Assembly: GCA_017621155.1 (NCBI GenBank)
Contig: JAGATP010000041.1
Location: 1 to 64,000, forward strand
Length of the DNA: 64,000 bases
Direction: 5' to 3'
Source: Clostridia bacterium
GTDB lineage: Bacteria > Bacillota > Clostridia > Christensenellales > Borkfalkiaceae
The notes beneath the pieces were generated by a model. That model was not told where the DNA came from and did not search any database. It was given only the letters and a program-made list of their open reading frames with translations. The stretch's first letter is position 1. Every line of letters begins with the position of its first letter. Both the position numbers and the translations under genes were made by a program. Positions 55,377-63,394 of the stretch are shown here, one piece after another.

Positions 55377-56330
55377 ATGAAAGAATTTACCGAAAATACC
55401 CCGCTCTATCGGGTCAGACATTGCAAAGAGTTCGCACAGATGAAGGATCACTTGCTTAACCCCTATTCCCTGCGCTTTTTCGCGCAGTTTTCCTCTTTGA
55501 AGACGGGGCGGTACGTCTTTGCCAATAACCTCAAGGATACCGCCCGCGCCCTCAATAAGATGCGGGAGATGGCAAGGGAGAAGACCCTCGTCTATCGTTC
55601 CCTTTCGCACGAGGCGACGGGCTACTTTGCCTTTCTGATCGGCAAGGACGGACCCTTCGTTCTCGTGATTCCGGGCGGGGGCTATCATGACGTCTGTTCG
55701 ATGGCGGAGGGATTTCCCGTCGCCGTGAAGTTAAACGAGCTCGGTTATAACGCCTACGTCGGGCTCTACCGCGTGGGAAGAGAGGCGCGCTTCCCCAATC
55801 CGCAGGACGATGTTGCGGAGATTCTAAAGGATATTTTCGAGCGGGCGGAAGAAGATGGGGTGCAGACGAAGGGCTACGCGCTCTGCGGCTTTTCGGCGGG
55901 CGGACATCTCGCCGCAAGCATGGCGACGAAGACAGTCGGACTTCCTGCTTACGGGCTTCCCCTGCCCAAGACGCTCCTTCTCGGCTATCCCGTCGTCACC
56001 ATGGGAACATTCACGCATAAGGGGAGCAGAAACGCCCTGCTCGGAAAGGAAAAGGACAATTTTAAGCTTCAGGAGAAGTATTCGATAGAGCGTCAGGTGG
56101 ATGAATCGTATCCGTCCACCTACCTTTGGCAGTGCATAGACGACCCCGCCGTTCCCGTCGAGAACAGCAAAATGCTGGTGGAAGCGCTAAGAGCGCATTC
56201 CGTTCGGTATGAATACCACCCCGTAGAGGGAAAGGGGCACGGTTGGGGACTTGCCATCGGCACGAGTGCGGAGGGTTGGCTGGAACGTGCAGTCGCCTTC
56301 TGGCAGGAGAGCGATTGCATAACAGAATGA
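55377..56330 (+). CDS. Alpha/beta hydrolase, BD-FAE/acetylxylan-esterase-like
   Basis: 317 residues from the ATG at 55377 (AAGGAGG). No signal peptide, so cytoplasmic. VLVIPGGGYHDVCSMAEGFPVA is the HGG-type oxyanion segment, in pieces; YALCGFSAGGHLAAS holds the nucleophile Ser. Asp in CIDDPAVPVENS and His in GKGHGWGL complete the triad. It probably removes ester groups from imported oligosaccharides. Monocistronic, with its own promoter and terminator. Confidence 0.9.
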   Translation: MKEFTENTPLYRVRHCKEFAQMKDHLLNPYSLRFFAQFSSLKTGRYVFANNLKDTARALNKMREMAREKTLVYRSLSHEATGYFAFLIGKDGPFVLVIPGGGYHDVCSMAEGFPVAVKLNELGYNAYVGLYRVGREARFPNPQDDVAEILKDIFERAEEDGVQTKGYALCGFSAGGHLAASMATKTVGLPAYGLPLPKTLLLGYPVVTMGTFTHKGSRNALLGKEKDNFKLQEKYSIERQVDESYPSTYLWQCIDDPAVPVENSKMLVEALRAHSVRYEYHPVEGKGHGWGLAIGTSAEGWLERAVAFWQESDCITE

Positions 56331-56332
56331 AA

Positions 56333-56375
56333 GCAGCCCGCCGCTTTGAAAACAAAGCGGCGGGTTGTTCTTTGA
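56333..56375 (+). terminator. Hydrolase terminator
   Basis: CCCGCCGCTTTG (56337-56348), AAAA, CAAAGCGGCGGG (56353-56364), then TTGTTCTTTG. Confidence 0.85.
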
Positions 56376-56436
56376 GCGGTCGGACAAAAGGGAAAAGATT
56401 GTCAAAAATGCCTCCCTACATTTCCCCGCAAAATAG

Positions 56437-56465
56437 TTGCATCGAGACAGCAATCATAGTATAAT
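56437..56465 (+). promoter_or_regulatory. Promoter of the feoAB fusion
   Basis: TTGCAT (56437-56442), 17 bp, TATAAT (56460-56465). No hairpin array like that at 32.9 kb is present. Confidence 0.75.
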
Positions 56466-56487
56466 AAAGGGTGGTCAGAGGTATCTT

Positions 56488-58854
56488 ATGAATGCAAACG
56501 AGAAGAGAAAGACATTGAAAGAAGTGAAAGTCGGGGAGAGCGCCGTCATCCAAAGCGTGGGCGGAAGCGGTTCTCAGCGACAGCACCTTTTGGACATGGG
56601 CGTCATTCCGGGGACGGAAGTCACCCTCGTCAAGCTTGCGCCTATGGGCGATCCCATGGAGCTGCGTATTTACGATTATGAGCTTACCATCCGCCTCGCG
56701 GACGCCGAAAACATCGGGGTATCCGAGCCTTACATAAAAAAGGAAGAGAAGGATTCTTCCGCCTTCCGGGCAGTTCGGGCGCATCCCGGACTCGGCGAGG
56801 GCGGCAAGTACCACGAAAAGGGGACGGAGCCCCTTCCCAAAGACGAACTACTCACCTTTGCGCTCGCGGGGAATCAGAATTGCGGAAAAACCACCCTCTT
56901 CAATCAGCTCACGGGTGCAAATTGTCACGTGGGAAATTTCCCCGGCGTGACGGTGGACAGAAAGAGCGGAGCGATCAAAGATCATCCCGAAGCGGAAGTG
57001 ACCGATCTTCCGGGAATTTATTCCCTTTCCCCCTATAGCGACGAGGAGCTCGTTTCCCGTCGGTTTATTTTGGAGGAGAAGCCCAAGGGCATCATCAACA
57101 TCGTCGATGCCACCAATATCGAGCGGAATTTGTATCTCACCCTCCAACTCATGGAGCTGGAAGTTCCCGTCGTCCTCGCCCTCAACATGATGGACGAGGT
57201 CAAGGGCAACGGTGGCTCGGTGGACGTCAACGGCATGGAGGAAATGCTCGGCATTCCCGTCGTCCCCATTTCGGCGGCGAAGAACGAGGGCGTCGGCGAG
57301 CTCGTCAATCACGCCCTGCACGTCGCCTCTTATCAGGAAAAGCCCGCCCGTCAGGACTTTTGCGGCAAAGACGATCACGGCGGCGCTGTCCATCGCTGTA
57401 TGCACGGCATTATGCACCTCATCGAAGATCACGCCGCGGCGGCGGGTATCCCCGTTCGCTTTGCGGCGAACAAGCTCATCGAGGGGGATACGCTCGTTTC
57501 GGAAGCTCTTTGCCTTTCTGACAACGAAAAGGAAATGGTCGAACACATTATCGTGCAGATGGAGACAGAGCGAGGACTCGACCGCTCGGCGGCAATCGCC
57601 GACGCGCGCTTCTCCTTCATTCGGGAAGTGTGCGCGCAAACGGTCGTCCGTCCCAAGGAGAGCAAGGAACACGTCCGAAGCCGCAAAATCGATCGGATTT
57701 TGACGGGAAAATACACGGCGATTCCCTCTTTTATCGCCATTATGGCGCTCGTCTTTTATCTCACCTTCGGCGTGATCGGCGAGGGACTCAAAGTGCTCCT
57801 CGAAATGGGAATCGACGCCTTGACTTCCGTGGTGGACGGTGCGCTTCGCTCCTGGCAGGTCAACGAAGTCGTGCATTCCCTCGTCATCGACGGTATTTTT
57901 ACGGGCGTCGGAACGATTCTCTCCTTCGTGCCCATTATCGTCGTTCTCTTTTTCTTCCTCTCCCTGTTGGAAGACAGCGGCTACATGGCGCGTGTCGCCT
58001 TCGTCATGGATCAGCTCTTAAGAAAAATCGGACTTTCGGGAAAGTCCATCGTTCCCATGCTTATCGGGTTCGGCTGTACCGTGCCCGGGGTCATGGCAAC
58101 GCGCACCCTCTCTTCCGAGCGGGACAGAAAGATGACCGTCCTTTTGACGCCTTTTATGAGCTGTTCGGCAAAGCTCCCCATTTACAGCTTCCTCGCCGTG
58201 GCGTTCTTCCCTAAGGTTTCCTGGCTCGTGATGATCGGCATGTACTTCATCGGTATGGCGATGGGCATTCTCATCGCCTTTGTCTCCAAGAAAACGGTGT
58301 TCAAGGGAGAAGCCGTTCCCTTCATCATGGAGCTTCCCAACTATCGTCTGCCCGGAGCAAAAAACGTCGCCAGACTTCTTTGGGAAAAGACCAAGGACTT
58401 TTTGAAGCGCGCCTTTACGGTCATCCTCGTCGCCACCATCGTCATCTGGTTCTTGCAGACGTTTGACTTCCGCATGCAGATGGTGGACTCTTCGAAGAGT
58501 ATGCTCGCGACCATTGCGGGGCTCATCGCGCCTCTCTTCGCTCCCCTCGGGCTCGGAGATTATCGCATCGTCACCGCCCTCATCTCGGGATTCATGGCAA
58601 AGGAGAGCGTCGTTTCCACCCTCGTCGTGCTGTACGGCTCGGCGGAACTGATGACGGCGGCAATCACTCCCTGCGCCGCGTTTGCCCTTCTCGTGTTCTG
58701 TCTTTTGTACACCCCTTGCGTGGCTGCGGTTGCCGCCATTCGCAAGGAACTTGGAACGCGCTGGATGCTTCTGACCGTCGTCGGTCAGTGCGTTCTCGCG
58801 TGGCTCGCCGCAGGGCTGGTCTCCCTCGTCGGCTTTCTGATCGGGTTGCTATGA
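56488..58854 (+). CDS. feoB: FeoA-FeoB fusion ferrous iron transporter
   Basis: 788 residues from the ATG at 56488 (CAGAGG). Residues 1-85 are a complete FeoA domain (QHLLDMGVIPGTEVTLVKLA, PMGDPMELRIYDYELTIRL, in pieces). A charged linker precedes the G protein: ALAGNQNCGKTTLFNQL, NFPGVTVDRKSG, DLPGIYSLSPYSDEE, ALNMMDEVKG. The Gate/membrane part has IGFGCTVPGVMATRTL and MSCSAKLPIYSF. It is a second Fe2+ importer in addition to 33.9-36.2 kb and is separately controlled. The ATG of the next miniprotein overlaps its stop. Confidence 0.95.
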   Translation: MNANEKRKTLKEVKVGESAVIQSVGGSGSQRQHLLDMGVIPGTEVTLVKLAPMGDPMELRIYDYELTIRLADAENIGVSEPYIKKEEKDSSAFRAVRAHPGLGEGGKYHEKGTEPLPKDELLTFALAGNQNCGKTTLFNQLTGANCHVGNFPGVTVDRKSGAIKDHPEAEVTDLPGIYSLSPYSDEELVSRRFILEEKPKGIINIVDATNIERNLYLTLQLMELEVPVVLALNMMDEVKGNGGSVDVNGMEEMLGIPVVPISAAKNEGVGELVNHALHVASYQEKPARQDFCGKDDHGGAVHRCMHGIMHLIEDHAAAAGIPVRFAANKLIEGDTLVSEALCLSDNEKEMVEHIIVQMETERGLDRSAAIADARFSFIREVCAQTVVRPKESKEHVRSRKIDRILTGKYTAIPSFIAIMALVFYLTFGVIGEGLKVLLEMGIDALTSVVDGALRSWQVNEVVHSLVIDGIFTGVGTILSFVPIIVVLFFFLSLLEDSGYMARVAFVMDQLLRKIGLSGKSIVPMLIGFGCTVPGVMATRTLSSERDRKMTVLLTPFMSCSAKLPIYSFLAVAFFPKVSWLVMIGMYFIGMAMGILIAFVSKKTVFKGEAVPFIMELPNYRLPGAKNVARLLWEKTKDFLKRAFTVILVATIVIWFLQTFDFRMQMVDSSKSMLATIAGLIAPLFAPLGLGDYRIVTALISGFMAKESVVSTLVVLYGSAELMTAAITPCAAFALLVFCLLYTPCVAAVAAIRKELGTRWMLLTVVGQCVLAWLAAGLVSLVGFLIGLL

Positions 58855-59018
58855 ATTTACCGAGCATTCTCATTTTAATCGTCGTTGGGGTCATTCTGAT
58901 TGCGGACGTCGCGTATCTATTTCTCCGCGCCCGAAACAAAAAGGGCGGGTGCGACGGCTGCAACGGTTGTGACGGCTGTAACTTCTGCGAAAAACGGGAA
59001 AAGTCCGATAAGCTTTAA
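58851..59018 (+). CDS. FeoB-associated Cys-rich membrane miniprotein (second copy)
   Basis: 55 residues: a transmembrane helix (about 5-27), a basic RARNKKGG linker, then a cysteine cluster CDGCNGCDGCNFCEK with five Cys as repeated CxxC. Overlaps feoB by ATGA. Paralogous in design, not in sequence, to 36257-36409. Confidence 0.9.
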   Translation: MNLPSILILIVVGVILIADVAYLFLRARNKKGGCDGCNGCDGCNFCEKREKSDKL

Positions 59019-59039
59019 ACAGTTTAAAAATGAAGAAAG

Positions 59040-59075
59040 CACCTCCAAGTATTCAAAACTTTGGAGGTGTTTTTC
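59040..59075 (+). terminator. feoAB terminator
   Basis: CACCTCCAA (59040-59048) and TTGGAGGTG (59061-59069), then TTTTT. Confidence 0.88.
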
Positions 59076-59095
59076 AATCCGGAAGATAAATTGCG

Positions 59096-60013
59096 TTATT
59101 TTAAGAAACCGTTGATGATCTGCGCTTCCGCTTCCTCTTCGGTGAGCCCGAGCGTCATCAGCTTGATGAGCTGCTCTCCCGCAATCTTGCCGATCGCCGC
59201 TTCGTGAATGAGCGCGGCGTCCACGTGGTTCGCGGTCAGCTCCGGTTTTGCCGTCACGCGGGCATCATCCATGATGATGGCGTCGCATTCGGTGTGTCCC
59301 GAGCAGGCGTTGTTGCCGTTTAAGCGGGAGACGAACTCCTGCACCGATCTGTCCTTTGCGACGGAGCGGGAAACGACGCTCGCGGAGGAATGTTCCCCGT
59401 TTAGATCGACGCTGAAATACGTCTTTGCGACCTGATCTCCGTGCGTCATGATCTTTTCCTTGACGACGAGCGAGGCGTCCTTCTTCAGATCTCCCTCCGT
59501 TCTCCGAACGGTGGAGGAAACGCCTTTAATCTGCACGGTCTCCATTTCGAGATACCCGCCCTCGTCCACGTGAACGATGGTGGTCGGGTTGAGGACGCGC
59601 TCTCCCGTCCCGTCCCCCTCGCCGTAGTGCTTTTCGACGTAGCGGACGCGGGCGTTCTTGCCCACATAGAAGGTGTGGATGCCGTCGTGCTCGGACTTCT
59701 GGTTGCCGCAGTTGTGAATGCCGCAGCCCGCGATGATGAGGACATCCGCCCCCTCGCCGATGTAAAAATCGTTGTATACGGTGTCGTTCAGCCCCGTTTC
59801 CGTCATGATGACGGGAATGTGCACGCTCTCGTTTTTGGTATACGGCTTGATGATGACGTCGATGCCCGGCTTGTCCGTCTTGGTTACGATGTCGATGTGT
59901 TCGGTGGTGCGCCGTCCCGCCTTTTCGCCGTTCGAGCGGATGTTATACGCCCCTTCGGGAATTTCGTGCAGATCGGCAATTTCCATGAGCAGTCTTCTTT
60001 GAATTTCGTCCAT
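59096..60013 (-). CDS. sufB: SufB/SufD-family scaffold protein, minimal form
   Basis: 305 residues, much shorter than SufB (about 470) and near the SufBD core only. The beta-helix core is visible (IIAGCGIHNCGNQKSEHDGIHTFYVG in pieces; VHVDEGGYLEMETVQIKGV). The C-terminal end holds NACSGHTECDAIIMDDARV and ELTANHVDAALIHEAAIG, with the Cys and Glu/His residues used for cluster building. It works with the SufC ATPase 8 nt upstream to assemble Fe-S clusters. No sufS, sufU or sufD is adjacent. Confidence 0.9.
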   Translation of the reverse strand: MDEIQRRLLMEIADLHEIPEGAYNIRSNGEKAGRRTTEHIDIVTKTDKPGIDVIIKPYTKNESVHIPVIMTETGLNDTVYNDFYIGEGADVLIIAGCGIHNCGNQKSEHDGIHTFYVGKNARVRYVEKHYGEGDGTGERVLNPTTIVHVDEGGYLEMETVQIKGVSSTVRRTEGDLKKDASLVVKEKIMTHGDQVAKTYFSVDLNGEHSSASVVSRSVAKDRSVQEFVSRLNGNNACSGHTECDAIIMDDARVTAKPELTANHVDAALIHEAAIGKIAGEQLIKLMTLGLTEEEAEAQIINGFLK

Positions 60014-60021
60014 AGTTCACC

Positions 60022-60729
60022 TCAACCTATTCTCGGACAAGCGCCGCTCAAAAAGGCGGGAAGCACCTGATCCTTGCTGCCGTCCGCAGTGACAGACCCG
60101 TTCTCGAGGACAATCACCCTGTCCGCGATATTTAAAATGCGCTCCTGATGGGAGATGATGATAATCGAATCGTTCGTCTCCCGATACAGTTTCTCGAATA
60201 CCTTGATGAGACTCTGAAAGCTCCAAAGGTCGATGCCCGCCTCGGGTTCGTCCATAATGGAGATCTTCGCGCCCCGCGCGAGGGTCATGGCGATTTCGAT
60301 GCGCTTGAGCTCCCCGCCCGAAAGAGAGGCGTTCAGCTCACGGTTGACGTACTCCTTGGCGCAGAGCCCGACCTCGGAGAGGTATTCGCACACCTTGCCG
60401 ACGGAAAGGCGCTTGCCCGCGGCGAGGTTCATCAGATCCATGACGGTAAGCCCTTTGAAGCGCACGGGTTGCTGAAAGGCAAACGAAATGCCCGCTTTGG
60501 CGCGCTCGGTGATGGAAAAATCAGTAATGTCCGTGCCGTTGAAGGTGATCTTTCCTCCTGTTGGCTTGAGAATGCCCGCGATGATCTTGGCAAGGGTGGA
60601 TTTTCCGCTCCCGTTCGGGCCGGTAATGACGATAAACCGCTCGTTGAGAGAGAGGCTCACGTCCTTTAATATGGTTTTCGTGCCATTCCCTTCCGGAACG
60701 GCATAGCTAATGTGTTCTAATTGCAGCAT
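60022..60729 (-). CDS. sufC: SufC Fe-S assembly ATPase
   Basis: 235 residues. Walker A ITGPNGSGKSTLAK, Q-loop FAFQQPVRFKG, signature SLSGGELKRIEIAMTLARG, Walker B ISIMDEPEAGIDLWSF (the SufC-specific EPEAGID), H-loop IIISHQERIL. It drives conformational change in the SufB/D scaffold. GAGG precedes the ATG. Confidence 0.95.
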   Translation of the reverse strand: MLQLEHISYAVPEGNGTKTILKDVSLSLNERFIVITGPNGSGKSTLAKIIAGILKPTGGKITFNGTDITDFSITERAKAGISFAFQQPVRFKGLTVMDLMNLAAGKRLSVGKVCEYLSEVGLCAKEYVNRELNASLSGGELKRIEIAMTLARGAKISIMDEPEAGIDLWSFQSLIKVFEKLYRETNDSIIIISHQERILNIADRVIVLENGSVTADGSKDQVLPAFLSGACPRIG

Positions 60730-60748
60730 AATGATTCCTCTGTTTGTT

Positions 60749-60778
60749 ATTATACCCCAAAGATTGGGAAACCGTCAA
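60749..60778 (-). promoter_or_regulatory. sufCB promoter
   Basis: Minus-strand TTGACG (60778-60773), 18 bp, TATAAT (60754-60749). The spacer carries a CCCAATCTTTGGG dyad. Confidence 0.7.
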
Positions 60779-60784
60779 TTGCTT

Positions 60785-62077
60785 TTAATGCGTTCCCTTG
60801 GATTTGTGCATGTGTCGCTGAAATTTCGGTATTTTAATGAGGCGAATGAGCAGTGAGACGATAACGACGCCCACGGCGATGCCGGCGGAGACTTCGAGGG
60901 TGGTCAAAGCGGATTCCGTAAAGGCTTGGATATCTCCCTGCATGAGATAAAACGTCGCGTTATAGAGATGATATCCGGGCGCAAGCGGCACCAACCCCGG
61001 AAGGGTGTACAGCGTGACGGGCGTTTTGGCGATTCCTCCCGTTGTCTCGCAGTAGACGGCGAGGACGAGGGTGGCGATGAAGTTGGAGAGAAATTTGGGA
61101 TCTATGGCGAAAAAATCCTTCGACAGCGCAAACATGGCGTAGCTGATGAGCGAAGCGGCGAGGGAAAAGGGCAGATAGCGGAAGGGAAGCCGATAGAGAA
61201 TGCAAAATCCGAGAGGCCCGACAATCGCCGTCGCGAGAAAGACAATCGCGTAGGGGAAGGAAACGGAAGAGGTGTGATCGACCGAAGGGAAAAAGCGCGC
61301 AAACCAAAGGGCAAGGGAATAGCCCACCGCGATGGCGACAGCCGTGAGGAGCGCCTGCAAGAGCTTGAGCATTCCCGCGACGAGGTCTCCGCACAGAAGG
61401 TCGCGCAGGGCGTTGCCGAAGAGAATTCCCGTGATAAAGAGCATGAGCGTTCCCGCGTTGATAGCGGTCAGATGGTGCCCGATGCCCGCCGCGCAGAAGA
61501 GGACGGCGAACAGTCCGCTTAAAAAGGAATCCATAAAGGTGCGGGCAAGGGTGTTGATGATGCGCTTGGTCAGCCAGAAATTAAACCAAAAGATGACAAA
61601 GCCGATGAACGCCGCCGCGAAAAAATCGGCAAAGTCGCCTCCGAAGGCGATTGCAAACCCGCCTGCGCCGAGCGCCATGCCGAGCATGTCGAGGGAGGAA
61701 AGCTTTTTGTTCTCTTTGATCAGCTCGGAAAACAGCGCCTCCGCCTCGTCTAAGGGGAGGTGTTCCTTGCAGATGCGATCTGCAAGCCTCGCGAGGGATA
61801 ACAGCATTCCAAGGTCGGTGGTCGTCTCGTATACCCTGCGAATTTGCGTGGTGTGGTAGCCGTCCTGCATCAAAACGGACGCCTGCACGAGGGAGGTAAT
61901 GGCAAAGGGCGCCACTTGCTTTGCCCCGTAGGCAAGGCAAATCCGCACGATGGTATTTTCTACGCGCTGAATCTGCGCTCCTTTTTCCAGCAGCTTTTCC
62001 GCAAAATCCATGGCGAGCCCCACGATTCTGTCCGATTCGTACAGTGACGACGGGCTTCTTTGTTCCGAATGTTCCAT
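60785..62077 (-). CDS. ThrE-like threonine/serine exporter family protein (copy 2)
   Basis: 430 residues from the ATG at 62077 (GGGAG). Same fused two-domain build as the protein at 53934: DRIVGLAMDFAEKLLEKGAQIQRVENTI, in pieces, FITGILFGNALRDLLCGD, and the late TLYTLPGLVPLAPGYHLYNATF. About ten membrane helices. Sequence identity with copy 1 is low by eye, so it is an old paralogue rather than a recent duplication. The substrate is unproven. Confidence 0.87.
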   Translation of the reverse strand: MEHSEQRSPSSLYESDRIVGLAMDFAEKLLEKGAQIQRVENTIVRICLAYGAKQVAPFAITSLVQASVLMQDGYHTTQIRRVYETTTDLGMLLSLARLADRICKEHLPLDEAEALFSELIKENKKLSSLDMLGMALGAGGFAIAFGGDFADFFAAAFIGFVIFWFNFWLTKRIINTLARTFMDSFLSGLFAVLFCAAGIGHHLTAINAGTLMLFITGILFGNALRDLLCGDLVAGMLKLLQALLTAVAIAVGYSLALWFARFFPSVDHTSSVSFPYAIVFLATAIVGPLGFCILYRLPFRYLPFSLAASLISYAMFALSKDFFAIDPKFLSNFIATLVLAVYCETTGGIAKTPVTLYTLPGLVPLAPGYHLYNATFYLMQGDIQAFTESALTTLEVSAGIAVGVVIVSLLIRLIKIPKFQRHMHKSKGTH

Positions 62078-62100
62078 AATATCCGCTCCCTCGGCACAAC

Positions 62101-62129
62101 AGTATACCAACTTTTTTGTCGAAAGTCAA
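62101..62129 (-). promoter_or_regulatory. Promoter of exporter copy 2
   Basis: Minus-strand TTGACT (62129-62124), 17 bp, TATACT (62106-62101), extended TGG. Confidence 0.78.
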
Positions 62130-62225
62130 AAGATTTGAAACAAAAAAAGACAATCACAAAAAAGTGACTGTTCTCTCATTTCATCGGATCGGGCGTTCTC
62201 AAAGAGAAATCCTTTCCTTCTCTTG

Positions 62226-62269
62226 GAAAAACTTCGGCAGATCTTAGAAAATTACCAAGATCTGCCGAA
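62226..62269 (-). terminator. Terminator of the phosphatase gene
   Basis: Minus-strand TTCGGCAGATCTT (62269-62257), 11-nt loop, AAGATCTGCCGAA (62245-62233), then GTTTTT. Confidence 0.88.
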
Positions 62270-62290
62270 AAAATCGGATTTAGGATGCTT

Positions 62291-63124
62291 TTATAAAGGG
62301 AGAACTTCTTCGAGGTACTTGTCCCGAAGGGCTTTCATTTCCTCCTCGGTGATGCCGAGGGCTTCTTTGCAGTAGTTGGGAATGCTTTGATAGCGTTCCT
62401 TGATCTTTTCCAAAATTGCATGGATATAAATGCGCTTTGCCTTCATCATGGCGATGATCAGCGCTTTGAATTGTCCGGAAACGGGAGCAATGGTCATGCC
62501 GATTTTTTGCCAGGAGCGCTTTCTGCGCTGGAAGACGTCCGAAAGGCAGTAATCGAGCTCCATGATGTGCTCGTCGACGCCGAGAATGCCCTCAACGAGC
62601 ATGGCGCAGACGCCCGCCCTGTCCTTTCCTGCCGAGCAGTGCCAAAGGACGCAGCCCTCTTCCTCGATGAGCATATGTAAAAATTCGGCGAGCTTTTGCT
62701 GCGGGTCTTTCTGGAAGAGAATAGATTCGTACATGGCAATCATGTAGTTGTCCGCACTGCCGAACTCTTCCTTGATGCGCCTGCTTTCTTTTGCCATGAG
62801 CCTTCTCATGCTCCGATCGTGCGTGATGCCCGCCGTCGCCGTGCAGAGGAGGGGAATGCGGATGTATTCCGCCCCCGGGATCATGGTGTCGGGGTATTCT
62901 CCGATTTCCGTGTCGATGCGCAGATCGACAATCTTTGTCACGCCGATCTGATGCAGGCGCGCAATCGTCTTTTCGGGAAGCTTAAAGAGCTTTCCGCTGC
63001 GAATGAGCTTTCCGTATTTGACCACCCTTCCGTCCTTGGTGGGCAGCCCCCCCAAATCCCTCGTGTTATTCAGTTTTTTCAAGCGAAGGGTGGTAATTCC
63101 CACCTCATTTTGGATTTTAGCCAT
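62291..63124 (-). CDS. Tyrosine-protein phosphatase (Y_phosphatase3 / MptpB-like)
   Basis: 277 residues from the ATG at 63124. The N-terminal NTRDLGGLPTKDGRVVKYGKLIRSGKL, in pieces, is typical of the family. The P-loop HCSAGKDRAG carries nucleophile C163 and R169, with the Lys-Asp (KD) variant seen in MptpB and LipA-type phosphatases. No signal peptide. It dephosphorylates tyrosine or phosphoinositide-like substrates; the physiological target is unknown. Own promoter and terminator. Confidence 0.92.
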   Translation of the reverse strand: MAKIQNEVGITTLRLKKLNNTRDLGGLPTKDGRVVKYGKLIRSGKLFKLPEKTIARLHQIGVTKIVDLRIDTEIGEYPDTMIPGAEYIRIPLLCTATAGITHDRSMRRLMAKESRRIKEEFGSADNYMIAMYESILFQKDPQQKLAEFLHMLIEEEGCVLWHCSAGKDRAGVCAMLVEGILGVDEHIMELDYCLSDVFQRRKRSWQKIGMTIAPVSGQFKALIIAMMKAKRIYIHAILEKIKERYQSIPNYCKEALGITEEEMKALRDKYLEEVLPL

Positions 63125-63157
63125 AATTCCCCATGCTTTTACTTTTGTTCGGTTGTT

Positions 63158-63186
63158 ATTATAGCAAAAAAGAAAGGGTCTGTCAA
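63158..63186 (-). promoter_or_regulatory. Perfect consensus promoter of the phosphatase
   Basis: Minus-strand TTGACA (63186-63181), 17 bp, TATAAT (63163-63158), extended TGC. Confidence 0.82.
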
Positions 63187-63299
63187 TCGACAAACCGTGA
63201 AAATTTTTGGATCGGCGTGAAAGCTTTGGTAATTTCAGAAGGAGCAGATTGCGGAAAGGTGTTTGGAACAAAAAAAGACAGATATTTTTCAAATAGGGA

Positions 63300-63328
63300 T
63301 AGACAAGCGAAGAAAAATGTGCTATACT
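63300..63328 (+). promoter_or_regulatory. Promoter of the phosphoribosyltransferase gene
   Basis: TAGACA (63300-63305), 17 bp, TATACT (63323-63328), extended TGC. The leader has a small CCGGAATG…GCTCCGG-type dyad. Confidence 0.65.
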
Positions 63329-63394
63329 ATAACCGGAATGTTTCAAATCCGAGTTTGGAATGCTCCGGTTAAGAAAATGAGCAGGGGGATTTTT

